Below are positions 1 through 8,847 of a DNA stretch of 64,000 bases, piece after piece. The stretch comes from Sedimenticola sp. Its GTDB lineage: Bacteria > Pseudomonadota > Gammaproteobacteria > Chromatiales > Chromatiaceae. The translations under genes and the position numbers were made by a program. Positions within the stretch are counted from its first letter, which is position 1. Each line of letters begins with the position of its first letter. The notes below the pieces were generated by a model that did no database searches, was not told where the DNA came from, and saw nothing but the letters and a program-made list of their open reading frames with translations. Location: assembly GCA_026984735.1 (NCBI GenBank), contig JALSRN010000048.1, forward strand, positions 62,001 through 126,000. The letters run 5' to 3'.

Positions 1-507
1 TTTGGTCACCGCATAAGGCGAGAGCGGATTGCCGATCTTCTCCTCCACCTTGGGCAGGTCGGAATGGTCGCCGTAGGTGGAGCTGGAGGCGGCGTAGACG
101 AAGCGCTTCACGCCGGCGTCGCGGGCGGCCACCAGCATGTTGAGAAAGCCGTCGATGTTGGCCGCATTGGTGGCCAGCGGATCCTCCAGAGAACGCGGCA
201 CCGAACCCAGCGCCGCCTGGTGCAGCACGAAATCCACGCCGGCGCAGGCGCGAACGCAGTGGGACGGTTCACGGATGTCGCCTTCCTGAAAGGCGAAGCG
301 CGCCCACTGCTCCGGCGTCACCAGGCGCTCCACCTCTTCGAGGTTGCGGCGGTGGCCGGTGGCGAAGTTGTCCAGCCCCACCACGCGCTGGTCCAGCTTC
401 AGCAGGGCCTCCAGCAGGTTGGAGCCGATGAAGCCCGCCACTCCCGTGATCAGCCAGGTGGCGGGGCGCTCGCGCAACCGCGCCTGGACCTCTTCGTAGC
501 GGCTCAT
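1..507 (-). CDS. tviC: UDP-N-acetylglucosamine C4-epimerase family protein (partial, 3' end outside window)
   Basis: Short-chain dehydrogenase/epimerase of the WbpP/TviC type, which interconverts the C4 configuration of UDP-GlcNAc/UDP-GlcNAcA in the cytoplasm for surface polysaccharide precursors. The visible 169 codons start at ATG 507 and begin [15 protein letters not shown]. They show the NAD-binding motif TGVAGFIG (residues 21-28), the serine region AASSSTYG and the catalytic YxxxK pair; Lys169 is the last codon in the window. The start lies 2 bases after the stop of the upstream dehydrogenase gene, so the two are almost certainly co-transcribed. The pairing with a TviB/WbpO-type dehydrogenase favours the UDP-GalNAcA pathway over a simple GalE. 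The C-terminal half is not visible. Confidence 0.85.
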   Translation of the reverse strand, partial: MSRYEEVQARLRERPATWLITGVAGFIGSNLLEALLKLDQRVVGLDNFATGHRRNLEEVERLVTPEQWARFAFQEGDIREPSHCVRACAGVDFVLHQAALGSVPRSLEDPLATNAANIDGFLNMLVAARDAGVKRFVYAASSSTYGDHSDLPKVEEKIGNPLSPYAVTK

Positions 508-509
508 GG

Positions 510-1799
510 TCACAGCCGCCAGAAGTTGGTCCCTTCCGGTATCTGACTGCGATCGAGCATCGACTTCACATCGACCAGCACGCCGTCCCTTCCCAGCATG
601 GCCAAGTAGTCGGAGACCGGTCGCTCGCGGAAGGTTTCGTGGGGCACCGCGAGGATGAGGGCGTCCAGATCACGGAACTCTTCGAGGGGCGTCATCTCCA
701 TCCCCACATACTCCTCCGCCTCCGCCCGGTCGGCCACCGGATCGAAGACCATGGGGGTGACGCCGTACTCGCCCAGTTCGGCGATGATGTCCACCACCTT
801 GGAGTTGCGCAGATCCGGACAATCTTCCTTGAAGGTGAGGCCGAGGATGCCCACCCGCGCCCGCGCCACCTCGTGGTTGCTCGAGAGCATCAGCTTCATG
901 GTCTTCTCGGCCACGAACTTGCCCATGCTGTCGTTGATGCGGCGGCCCGCCAGGATCACTTGGGGGTTGTAGCCCACCGCCTCGGCCTTGTGGGTGAGGT
1001 AGTAGGGATCCACGCCGATGCAGTGGCCGCCCACCAACCCCGGCCGGAAGTTGAGAAAGTTCCATTTGGAGCCCGCGGCCTCCAGCACGTTGAGGGTGTC
1101 GATGCCCAGGCGGTCGAAGATGATGGCCAGCTCGTTGATGAGGGCGATATTGAGGTCGCGCTGGGTGTTCTCGATCACCTTGGCCGCTTCCGCCTCCTTG
1201 ATGGAGGCGGCGCGGAAGACCCCCGCCTCGATGATCGATTCGTAGAGCGCGGCCACCCGCTCCAGACAGTCGTCATCGTCCCCCGAGACCACCTTGACGA
1301 TGCGGGTGAGGGTGTGCACCTTGTCGCCGGGATTGATGCGCTCGGGCGAATAGCCCACATGGAAGTCCTCTTTCCACTTCATGCCCGACTCCCGCTCTAG
1401 GATGGGCACGCAGATCTCCTCGGTGAGGCCGGGATAGACGGTGGATTCGAAGACCACCGTGGCCCCCCTCTTCATCACCGAACCAGCGGTGTGGGTGGCT
1501 CCTTCCAAAGGGGAGAGATCGGGCTGGTTGGCCTCATCGATGGGAGTGGGCACGGCGACGATGAGGTAGTCGGCCTCGCGCAACGCCTCCTTGTCGGTGG
1601 TGAACTCCAGCCGAGCGGCGGCGGCAAAGCCCTCATCCGGCACCTCGCCGGTGGGATCGTAGCCCTGCCGGTAGCAGGCGATCACCGGCTCTTTCAGGTC
1701 CAGGCCGATGGTGCGGTACTTCTTGCCGAATTCGATGGCCAGCGGCAGGCCCACGTAGCCCAGGCCGATGACGCCGACGACGGGTTCCGAATCGTTCAT
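510..1799 (-). CDS. tviB: UDP-N-acetyl-D-glucosamine 6-dehydrogenase, TviB/WbpO type
   Basis: NAD-dependent nucleotide-sugar dehydrogenase that oxidises C6 of UDP-GlcNAc (or UDP-GalNAc) to the uronic acid in two steps. The 429-residue protein has the normal family length. The N-terminal Rossmann motif [11 protein letters not shown] lies at 9-19, a conserved FESTVYPG at 117-124, and the catalytic cysteine in [15 protein letters not shown] is Cys260. The UDP-binding C-terminal domain follows ([16 protein letters not shown]). The start has AGGAAG about 7 bases upstream. The gene is followed by the matching epimerase, so the pair supplies an aminouronic acid for capsule, O-antigen or exopolysaccharide. 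UDP-glucose dehydrogenase (Ugd) is the alternative; the sequence looks more like TviB/WbpO. Confidence 0.88.
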   Translation of the reverse strand: MNDSEPVVGVIGLGYVGLPLAIEFGKKYRTIGLDLKEPVIACYRQGYDPTGEVPDEGFAAAARLEFTTDKEALREADYLIVAVPTPIDEANQPDLSPLEGATHTAGSVMKRGATVVFESTVYPGLTEEICVPILERESGMKWKEDFHVGYSPERINPGDKVHTLTRIVKVVSGDDDDCLERVAALYESIIEAGVFRAASIKEAEAAKVIENTQRDLNIALINELAIIFDRLGIDTLNVLEAAGSKWNFLNFRPGLVGGHCIGVDPYYLTHKAEAVGYNPQVILAGRRINDSMGKFVAEKTMKLMLSSNHEVARARVGILGLTFKEDCPDLRNSKVVDIIAELGEYGVTPMVFDPVADRAEAEEYVGMEMTPLEEFRDLDALILAVPHETFRERPVSDYLAMLGRDGVLVDVKSMLDRSQIPEGTNFWRL

Positions 1800-1846
1800 T
1801 CTTCTGGCTTCCTGTCTGCGGAAAGATCCCCAAGATCAAAAGGTGA

Positions 1847-1875
1847 ATTCTACTTCATTCCCCCTTCGAACCGAA
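1847..1875 (-). promoter_or_regulatory. possible sigma70 promoter of tviB
   Basis: Reading the minus strand, TTCGGT (1875-1870) and TAGAAT (1852-1847) are separated by 17 bases, about 45 bases before the tviB start. The -10 is good, the -35 is weak. Confidence 0.3.
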
Positions 1876-1891
1876 ACGGCTTGTAGGGTCT

Positions 1892-4800
1892 CTACGGCTG
1901 CAACCGCACCTCCAGCGCACGGTCGGCGTTCAGGTGCACGTCCCGCTGCGGGAAGGGGATCTCGATGCCGGCGGCCTTGAACTCCTGATTGATGCGGTGG
2001 CGCAGGGCGCTCAGGGTCCGTACCCGCTGATCGGTGGAGTCGATGACGCAGCGCAGCTCCAGCACCAGGGCGTTGTCGCCGAAATCGTCGAAATTGATCC
2101 AGGGTGCCGGCTCCTTCAGCACGCGGGGATGCTCCCGCGCCGCCTCCAGCATGATCTTCTCCGCCAGCGCCACGTCGGCGCCGTAGCGGACGCCCACCAC
2201 CAGCTTGAGACGGGTGGTCTGGTCGGAGAGGGTCCAGTTGAGCAGGCGCCCGGTGATGAATTCCTTGTTGGGCACCAGCAGCTCCTTGCGGTCCCGCGTG
2301 AGGATGGTGGTGGCGCGGATGCGGATGCGGGTCACGGTGCCGTCGGTGTCGCCCACGGTGACGAAGTCGCCCACCCGGATGGGCCGCTCGAAGAGAATGA
2401 TGAGCCCGCTGATGAAGTTGGCCACGATCTCCTGCAAACCGAAGCCGATGCCCACGCCGAGGGCCGCCACCAGCCACTGGATCTGGGCCCAGCTTCCTCC
2501 CACCGCCTTGAACAGCGCCACCGCGCCCAGCCCGGCGATGAGATAGCCGCTGAGGGTGCGGATGGTGTAGCGCCCCCCCGGCGACACCCGAAGATACTGC
2601 AGCAGTAGGATCTCGATGAGCGACGGCAGGTTGCGCGCCGCCAGCACCGTGGCCACCAGGATGGCGAACACCGAGAGCAGGTCGCCGAGGGTGACGGCCA
2701 CCTGCTGGGGCTCCCCGTTCACCACCACCTCGTTGTGCCACAGAGCGATCTTGTCGAGCAGCGAGAGCGCGGGAAAGAGCGGCGCCCAGATGAACCACAG
2801 CCCCACCGCGCCGGCGAGGAAGAGCAGCGCGTTGAGCAGCCGGCGGCTCTCGTCGCTCAGCGCCACCAGGTTCACCTTCTCCTCTTCCGGCTCCCGTTCG
2901 GCCTGGGCACCCTCCCCTTCGCCCTGCGCCTGCTGCTGCAGGGCCTTGCGCCGCTCCAGCGCAGCCTGGTAGGCGATCCGCCTGCGGGTGAGCAGCAGCC
3001 AGGACTCGGCGAGCTGCTGGGCCACCACCAGCGCCGAGACCAGCCACAGCGAGTTCATCAGATAGCGCAGGATGGTGGCGCCGGTGTAGACATAGCCCAG
3101 CAGCGACAGCCCCACCAGCGCCACCGGAATCCCCATGGCCACCGAGAACCACAGCCAGCGCAGCCGCGCCGCGTAGCCGTGGGGATACTGCCGCAGATAA
3201 CCGGCGACGATGCCTCGCGCGGGATGGAACAGGCGGTAGATGAAGAAGTTGAGCGACAACGCCAGCACCACGAAATTGAGCTTCACCACCACCGCCGCCA
3301 GGCCTTCGTGCAGCACGGTGCTGGCGATGACCGTGAAGGCCGAGGCCGGGATGAAGACCCAGAAGAGGTGGGTCAGGGCGCGCCGCAGCTTGCGCAGATT
3401 CTCCTCGCGCCAGCGGAAATGGGCCTGAAGCAACCCTCCCTTCATCGCCAGCGCCCGACCCGCCAGCAGCGAGTAGAACGGCGCCAGCACCCAGAGCACC
3501 GCCTGGGCCAAGGCATGGGCCTGGAGCGAGCGGTCGCCCAGCTGCTTGAAGAGCCAATAGAAGAAGAGCAGCCAGAGCACCGGCCAGAGCGCCAGCAGAA
3601 GGCTCAGAAAGAGCGCCTTGAGGGTGCCGGTGAAATTGGCGTAGCCCGGCTTGCCGGCGTCCACCCCCGTGGCGCGAATCGCCCGTCGCAAGGAACGATG
3701 CAGAAGCGAGACTGCCACCAGCACCAGCAACAGCAGCAGAGCCCTCGGCGACTCGCCCAGCATCTCCAGTAGATCGCGCCACATGGCCAGCCACGCCCGG
3801 GCGTCGAACAGCCTCTGCAGCTCCCCGCCGAGCGCTTTCAGATCGGAGAGGTGGAAGGCCCGGGTGTTGCGCACCCACAGAAGATGCTCGGCCAGATAGT
3901 CGTCAAACTCCTGTACCGCCTGCGCCAGATCCTGGAGCGCGAGATCCTGCTCGGTGAGCGCCTTGATGTAGGACTCCTGAGCCTTGGCCAGCTTCCGCCG
4001 AAGCTCGAGCTGGCGCTGGCGAAGGCGCCGCACCTCGGGCTCGAGCCGCTTGCGCGCCTCTTCGGAGAGACCGGCGGGCCACTGGATTCCCACCTCGCCG
4101 CCGCGCAGCGCTTCGAGCTTCTCCCGCAGCCGGATCTGTTCCAGCCCCGCTTCGGTGATGCGCCGCCGCACCTCCGCCATGCTGCGGTGCAGCGTGCGCA
4201 GATCGGGCAGCCGCTGGCGCTGCTCCAGCAGCACCTGCCCCAAGGCCCCCTTGAGGCCGGCGATCTCCACCTTCTCGCGGGTGGAACTGAAGGTGTCCCG
4301 GATCTCCTTGGCCTGGCCGCGCAGGCGGTTGTCGATGCTGGTCATCCGCTCCAGGCGGGCGGTCACCTCGGCCAGCTGCTCTCCCAGGCGGGTGTTGGCC
4401 TCGGCCAGCTTCTTCAGCAACGGGCTGCGCTCGGCCACCGCCTTCTGAGTCCTCTTCTCGCTGCGGCTGAGCCGCTCCACCTCGGCCATGCGCCGCTCGT
4501 TGAGCAGCCGCTCCAGCTGCTCGACGCGCGACTCGCTGAGAGCGAGGCGCCTCTTCGCCTGCTGCAGACGGGCATCGCGCAGCGCCCGGCGGGCCGGCAG
4601 CGAGAGCAGCTCCTGCTCCAGCATGCGCACCTCTTGGCGCAACGCTTCCAGTTGCGCCCGATCGCGCAACCGCCGCGCCTTTTCCAAGGACGAGGCGGGC
4701 GCAGCCGCCGCCTGGATCTTCTGCTGCAGCGCGTCGAGCTCCTGGCGGGCCTGTACCAGGCGGTCGCGGGCGGCCTGCGGCCGCTCCTTCATCAGCCCCG

Positions 4801-5290
4801 GGTCCTGCTCCAGTTGGGTGATGAGCGCTTCCCGCGCCAGCAGGTCCGCCTTTTCCGTCTCCACCAACTGGGCGAGCTCCTCCATCGATTTCCTCGCCAG
4901 CCTGGAACGGTCGATGCGCGGCGAGGCCGGCTTGGCGGCCAGCTTCTTGCGGATCGCCGCCGTCTCCCGCGGTGCTTCGGTGCGGGAACGGAGGAAATCC
5001 TTCGCCTTGCGGTGGTACTCCTTCGCCTTTTCCAGCCAACCCCTGGCCTCTTGGTAGAGATTCGCCGCCTGCTTGCGGTCGGCCTCCGGACCCTGCTGCG
5101 CTTTTTCCGCCGAGTCGATGGCCGCCGCCAGCCGGTCGAAATCCACCGCCGGAAGGGAGGCGTCGGGCAACGGCTGCTCCTTTCCGGAAGTCGCGGTGAA
5201 GGCGCTGAAAAGCAGCGTCAACAGAGCAAAGAGGCGTAGCCAGGACAAAGAGCGGAACCTCGAACGAAACCGGATGAGACGATATTGCAC
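1892..5290 (-). CDS. mscK: MscK/KefA-type mechanosensitive channel
   Basis: Large inner-membrane mechanosensitive channel that releases solutes on hypo-osmotic shock. From N to C: a signal peptide (hydrophobic LRLFALLTLLFSAFTA), about 450 residues of charged heptad-rich periplasmic coiled coil, a multi-span membrane region (roughly 515-900), and the conserved MscS pore and beta domain near 930-1132 (GVGIGFGLQEIVANFISG, then FERPIRVGDFVTVGD). Length is close to the E. coli MscK of about 1120 residues. An in-frame start exists at GTG 5392, but it puts 34 non-signal residues ahead of the signal peptide and would cover the phosphofructokinase promoter. GTG 5290 (VQYRLIRFRSRF) is preferred, although its ribosome binding site is weak. 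It is divergent from the kinase gene. Confidence 0.85.
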   Translation of the reverse strand: MQYRLIRFRSRFRSLSWLRLFALLTLLFSAFTATSGKEQPLPDASLPAVDFDRLAAAIDSAEKAQQGPEADRKQAANLYQEARGWLEKAKEYHRKAKDFLRSRTEAPRETAAIRKKLAAKPASPRIDRSRLARKSMEELAQLVETEKADLLAREALITQLEQDPGLMKERPQAARDRLVQARQELDALQQKIQAAAAPASSLEKARRLRDRAQLEALRQEVRMLEQELLSLPARRALRDARLQQAKRRLALSESRVEQLERLLNERRMAEVERLSRSEKRTQKAVAERSPLLKKLAEANTRLGEQLAEVTARLERMTSIDNRLRGQAKEIRDTFSSTREKVEIAGLKGALGQVLLEQRQRLPDLRTLHRSMAEVRRRITEAGLEQIRLREKLEALRGGEVGIQWPAGLSEEARKRLEPEVRRLRQRQLELRRKLAKAQESYIKALTEQDLALQDLAQAVQEFDDYLAEHLLWVRNTRAFHLSDLKALGGELQRLFDARAWLAMWRDLLEMLGESPRALLLLLVLVAVSLLHRSLRRAIRATGVDAGKPGYANFTGTLKALFLSLLLALWPVLWLLFFYWLFKQLGDRSLQAHALAQAVLWVLAPFYSLLAGRALAMKGGLLQAHFRWREENLRKLRRALTHLFWVFIPASAFTVIASTVLHEGLAAVVVKLNFVVLALSLNFFIYRLFHPARGIVAGYLRQYPHGYAARLRWLWFSVAMGIPVALVGLSLLGYVYTGATILRYLMNSLWLVSALVVAQQLAESWLLLTRRRIAYQAALERRKALQQQAQGEGEGAQAEREPEEEKVNLVALSDESRRLLNALLFLAGAVGLWFIWAPLFPALSLLDKIALWHNEVVVNGEPQQVAVTLGDLLSVFAILVATVLAARNLPSLIEILLLQYLRVSPGGRYTIRTLSGYLIAGLGAVALFKAVGGSWAQIQWLVAALGVGIGFGLQEIVANFISGLIILFERPIRVGDFVTVGDTDGTVTRIRIRATTILTRDRKELLVPNKEFITGRLLNWTLSDQTTRLKLVVGVRYGADVALAEKIMLEAAREHPRVLKEPAPWINFDDFGDNALVLELRCVIDSTDQRVRTLSALRHRINQEFKAAGIEIPFPQRDVHLNADRALEVRLQP

Positions 5291-5327
5291 CAGAAGCCAC
5301 GATTTTCCCAGCCGCCGATGGGGCGCA

Positions 5328-5357
5328 TTGACAGCATGCCGGCAATCCTTCGAGAAT
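5328..5357 (+). promoter_or_regulatory. candidate sigma70 promoter of the phosphofructokinase gene
   Basis: A perfect TTGACA (5328-5333) and GAGAAT (5352-5357) with an 18-base spacer lie about 75 bases upstream of the kinase ATG. It falls in the mscK-pfk divergent region if mscK starts at 5290. Confidence 0.45.
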
Positions 5358-5430
5358 GCTCGACGCCCGAACGGGATGTGGAGAAATTCCACGGACTCTA
5401 TTCACCCCCTGCCAAAGGGAGCAGCGTTCC

Positions 5431-6561
5431 ATGACCAAGCACATCGGTATCCTCACCGCCGGCGGAGACAGCCCCGGCCTCAACGCCGCCATCCGCGGCG
5501 TGGGCAAGGCCGCCCAGAACTGGTACGACATGCAGATGATCGGCTTCCTGGACGGCTTCCGGGGGCTGGTGGACAACCGCTTCCAGCGCCTCGACGGCGA
5601 AGCGCTCTCGGGCATCCTCACCCGTGGCGGCACCATTCTCGGCACCAGCCGCGACAAGCCCCACCGCATGCTCTTCGGCGGCAAGGTGCAGGACATGACC
5701 GACGTGATCGTGGAGAACTACCACGCCAACCAGCTCGACTGCCTGGTCTGCATCGGCGGCGGCGGCACTCAGAAGAACGCCCTCAAGCTCATGGAGAAGG
5801 GGCTCAACATCATCACCCTGCCCAAGACCATCGACAACGATGTCGCCATGACCGACGTCACCTTCGGCTTCGACACCGCCCTGGGCATCGCCACCGACGC
5901 CATCGACCGGCTCCACTCCACCGCCCACAGCCACCACCGCATCATCGTGGTGGAGATCATGGGCCACCGCGCCGGCTGGCTGGCGCTGGGCTCGGGCATC
6001 GCCGGGGGCGCCGACGTGATCCTGCTGCCGGAGATCCCCTACGATCTCGAAGTGGTGGCCGAGGCGATCCGGCGGCGCTCCCGCGGCGGCAAGAATTTCA
6101 GCATCGTGGCGGTGGCCGAAGGGGCCCTGCCCAAGGAGAAGGCCAGCCTGGTGCAGGAGGCGGAGCAGCGCAAGGCCAACGCCGCCAGCAAGAAGGAGAA
6201 GAAAGAGGCCAAGGAGGTGCTGGCGCGGCTGGCCCAGGACTACGCCAACCACACGGTGCTCCTCTCCAGTCAGCTGGAGCAGCTCACCGGCCTGGAGTCG
6301 CGGGTCACCATCCTCGGCCACCTGCAGCGCGGCGGCACTCCCTCGGCCGCCGACCGGCTCCTGGCCACCCGCCTGGGCACCGCCTGCGCCGATCTCATCG
6401 ACGCGGGCACCTACGGCGTGATGGTGGCCGCCCGCGGCGACGAGGCCGTGCCGGTGCCGTTGGAGGAGGTGGCCGGCAAGAAGAAGCTGGTGCCGCCCGA
6501 CCACCCCTGGGTCACCAGCGCGCGGCGGGTGGGCACCTGCATGGGAGACTCCATAGACTGA
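5431..6561 (+). CDS. pfkA: 6-phosphofructokinase, group III (phosphoryl donor ATP or PPi uncertain)
   Basis: Phosphorylates fructose 6-phosphate in glycolysis, or runs reversibly if PPi-linked. The protein has 376 residues: N-terminal [18 protein letters not shown], the donor-site motif [10 protein letters not shown] (108-117), and PKTIDNDV (131-138) with catalytic Asp135. The E. coli Asp103-Gly104 pair is Gly111-Gly112 here, and the E. coli Gly124 position is Lys132. Gly at 104 is typical of ATP enzymes, while Lys at 124 is typical of PPi enzymes and of some ATP enzymes of this clade, so the donor cannot be settled. A lysine-rich insertion (about 230-275) is visible. ATG 5431 follows AAAGGGAG; a longer in-frame start at 5356 has no support. 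Confidence 0.88.
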   Translation: MTKHIGILTAGGDSPGLNAAIRGVGKAAQNWYDMQMIGFLDGFRGLVDNRFQRLDGEALSGILTRGGTILGTSRDKPHRMLFGGKVQDMTDVIVENYHANQLDCLVCIGGGGTQKNALKLMEKGLNIITLPKTIDNDVAMTDVTFGFDTALGIATDAIDRLHSTAHSHHRIIVVEIMGHRAGWLALGSGIAGGADVILLPEIPYDLEVVAEAIRRRSRGGKNFSIVAVAEGALPKEKASLVQEAEQRKANAASKKEKKEAKEVLARLAQDYANHTVLLSSQLEQLTGLESRVTILGHLQRGGTPSAADRLLATRLGTACADLIDAGTYGVMVAARGDEAVPVPLEEVAGKKKLVPPDHPWVTSARRVGTCMGDSID

Positions 6562-6599
6562 AATCATTCGGCTCCGGATACGCTGCCCGGAATCTCGCG

Positions 6600-6740
6600 A
6601 TACGTCTCTCCCAACGACAGCGGACGGCCATGACGGCCATTGGGAACGCCGGCGAACGGATCGCCAGCGACGACGCCGCGGTCCTGCTCTTTGGCTCCCG
6701 GGTCGATGACCGCCAACGCGGCGGCGTTCTGTTCATATGA
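6600..6740 (+). pseudogene. remnant of a minimal nucleotidyltransferase (MNT-type) domain
   Basis: A short plus-strand reading frame gives IRLSQRQRTAMTAIGNAGER and then VLLFGSRVDDRQRGG. This closely resembles the start of MntA/KNTase-like nucleotidyltransferases, where GSR...RGGD(I/L)D carries the metal-binding aspartates. Here the frame runs out after RGG as VLFI-stop, so the catalytic Asp pair and the rest of the domain are missing. No ATG precedes the homologous part (it would begin near ATA 6600). It lies between the phosphofructokinase stop and the 3' end of the peptidase-hydrolase gene. This is read as a decayed fragment of a toxin-antitoxin or mobile-type gene. Confidence 0.5.
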
Positions 6741-6799
6741 ACATTCCCCAAGAGCGCCTTCAGCGCGGCTGGCTGTGACGCTCTGATGCCGACCCGGCG

Positions 6800-8593
6800 T
6801 CAATAATCGAGATCGGCCGCCGTGAACGGCCGCCGCGGCGGCCCGTCCAACACCCGTCGCAGGATGTGGTTCATGGTCCAGGGATCGTTGTCGAAGCCGC
6901 CGTGGCTGGTGGCGCGGGTGGCGTCGCCGCTCACGCCGTCCGAATAGTGGAACGCCGGCCGGCCGTCCACCACCGGCGCCTGGCGCGAAAACTTCTCCAT
7001 TCCCAGCAGGGGGCGCCCCCGCTGCCGCTCGAAAGCGTTGGAGACGAGATAGAGGAGCGACTTCCGGTAGATCCGCACCACGTTGTCGTCCCGCTCCAGG
7101 CGATCCTCCAGGTTGTAGACCGCCATCTCCTTCAGCCACAGGCCACGCCGCTTCCGCAGCACCGGCAGATAGTTCCGCTCGTACCACTCCAGGGTGCAGG
7201 CCGGCGCCATCAACGAACAGGTCTCGATCTCCAGCTTCCGCCGCTTCAGCGTGCGCAACAGCGCGCCCAGCGCCACTCCGCCGGTGCTGTGGCCCACCAG
7301 ATGCAGCTTCATCGGCTTGCCGCCGCCGTGCAACCGGCGCAGAAACCGCTCCAGGGCGTCGGTGGCGGCGCCAGAGGCGGCGAAGGCCTGGTGGGCGTCC
7401 TTCTTCATCTCCTCCCACAACAGGGTGCCGCCCCCCCGCAACACCCCTTCGATGAAGCGGTCGGTCCAGTCGCTGAAGCCCCCCACGCGCCCCTCGGCCT
7501 CCACGCACTTGCGCCGGATCACGTCCTTCAGCTCTTCCGCCAGCCCGGTGTCGTACATCACATGGAAGGGATAGATGCCGTTGGCCTTGAAGACGTCGCG
7601 CATGGCGTCGATGCGCCTGGCCGACTCTTCCGGGCTGTTGAGCCCCCCATGGACATAGAGCAGCAGATGGTCGTACTTGTCGCTGGCGGCCACCAGGCGG
7701 GCGGTCTGCTCCACGTCGAAGGGGGTGCTCCAGTAGCGGCCCCGTTCGGCGTAGCGGCCGTCGTCCACATGCACGAAGTGGCCGGCGATGCGGGAGCGGG
7801 GCACCTTGGGGCGCCGCTCCGCCTCCTGCGGCATCCGCTTAGCCTGCCGCGCCCGCAGACCAAAGATCTGCGGCGTCGGCAGGGCCACGCGGAAGACCCA
7901 GGCGTCCCAGACGTTCTCGATCCAGTCCTCGTAGCTCCACAGCGCCAGGCCCTCCTCGCCCCAGCGCCTTCCCCAGGAGTTCTGCACCCAGAAGCCCCGC
8001 TCGTCGTACCCCACCAGCGCGAAGGCGTGGCCGCCGTCCGGCTCGCCATGGGGCGGAATCACGCCGTTCACCGGCTCGTCCCACCCCTTGTGCACCCGTG
8101 CCGAGACCACGACCGCCCCCGCCTCGTCGAGCGCGGCGTGGTAGTGGCTCACCTCGGGAAGCAGCCGATAGTAGGCCCCCACGGTGTGGTTGCGGGCGTC
8201 CTTGGCGCGGCGCACCGTGAGGTCGCCCGGCCGCCCCATGCGGAAGGGCCAGTACTCTTCGCGGCACACTCCCATGTTCACCCATCCCTTGATGGCGCCC
8301 CGCAGGCTAGAGCCGTCGTACTCCTCCCCCGGCCACTCGTCGTGGCGCTTGGCCATCTCGTAGAGCATGCGCGGGCTCACCCGCTCCTCCCGGCCGGCGC
8401 GCGCGTACTGCAGGTCGATGGCCGCCGCCAGCGCGAAGCCGGTGCAGGCGCTGCTGCTGTGCTGGTCGAGGATCCGCAACCCCCGCGGCGGGGGCAGCGC
8501 CGGATCCAGCCTTCGCAGCGGGGGGCGGTAGATCCAGTCGCGCAGGTCGGGGACGTCGGCGGTGGCGCTCTTCTTCCTGCGAACGGCGGACAT
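6800..8593 (-). CDS. papain-like (C1) peptidase fused to an alpha/beta-hydrolase domain
   Basis: A two-domain protein of 597 residues with no signal peptide. The N-terminal half is a C1A-type cysteine peptidase: DLRDWIYRPP near the start, oxyanion Gln44, nucleophile Cys50 in DQHSSSACTGFALA, catalytic His189 in DGGHAFALVGYD, and Asn205 in VQNSWGRRWG. After a linker (about 240-270) comes an alpha/beta-hydrolase: oxyanion-type LLYVHGGLNS (311-320), nucleophile elbow GHSTGG with Ser436, and a candidate acid/base pair in NLEDRLERDD and SHGGFDND (His564). ATG 8593 is chosen because AGGGAGGAG stands 7 bases upstream; an 11-residue longer form from 8626 lacks this. It is transcribed alone, convergent with a nucleotidyltransferase remnant. 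Substrates are unknown. Cytoplasmic location is inferred from the lack of a signal. Confidence 0.8.
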   Translation of the reverse strand: MSAVRRKKSATADVPDLRDWIYRPPLRRLDPALPPPRGLRILDQHSSSACTGFALAAAIDLQYARAGREERVSPRMLYEMAKRHDEWPGEEYDGSSLRGAIKGWVNMGVCREEYWPFRMGRPGDLTVRRAKDARNHTVGAYYRLLPEVSHYHAALDEAGAVVVSARVHKGWDEPVNGVIPPHGEPDGGHAFALVGYDERGFWVQNSWGRRWGEEGLALWSYEDWIENVWDAWVFRVALPTPQIFGLRARQAKRMPQEAERRPKVPRSRIAGHFVHVDDGRYAERGRYWSTPFDVEQTARLVAASDKYDHLLLYVHGGLNSPEESARRIDAMRDVFKANGIYPFHVMYDTGLAEELKDVIRRKCVEAEGRVGGFSDWTDRFIEGVLRGGGTLLWEEMKKDAHQAFAASGAATDALERFLRRLHGGGKPMKLHLVGHSTGGVALGALLRTLKRRKLEIETCSLMAPACTLEWYERNYLPVLRKRRGLWLKEMAVYNLEDRLERDDNVVRIYRKSLLYLVSNAFERQRGRPLLGMEKFSRQAPVVDGRPAFHYSDGVSGDATRATSHGGFDNDPWTMNHILRRVLDGPPRRPFTAADLDY

Positions 8594-8730
8594 GGTTGGC
8601 TCCTCCCTTTTGCGCGAACACGACAACCCTACTTTGCCACATTCGGGCGGGAAAGGCGGCCCCGCTTTCCCGCCCCTGGCAAGACGAATCTCCGAAAAAC
8701 GAACTCATCACCCGTGAACGGCTGGCATTG

Positions 8731-8847
8731 ATGGAAAAACGGGGCATTCTGGATGTGGAAGAATGGAACGAGGCAAGAGAGGGCCGCATCGCCCGGGAGC
8801 AAGGTGTTACACTGCTCCCTCACCCTCAGGAACGACCGCCAAGATGA
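8731..8847 (+). CDS. possible 38-residue ORF upstream of ispH
   Basis: ATG 8731 opens a frame beginning [19 protein letters not shown] and ending in TGA at 8845-8847, which overlaps the ispH ATG (ATGA). The composition is protein-like and the overlap suggests translational coupling. There is no clear ribosome binding site, however, and the frame stays open further upstream, so it could be the tail of a decayed gene. The family was not recognised. Confidence 0.25.
   Translation: MEKRGILDVEEWNEAREGRIAREQGVTLLPHPQERPPR

Noticed and set aside
1836-3878. A 680-codon minus-strand frame inside the mscK gene
   Set aside because: Ala/Gly/Arg-rich out-of-frame shadow. The MscS domain lies in the other frame.
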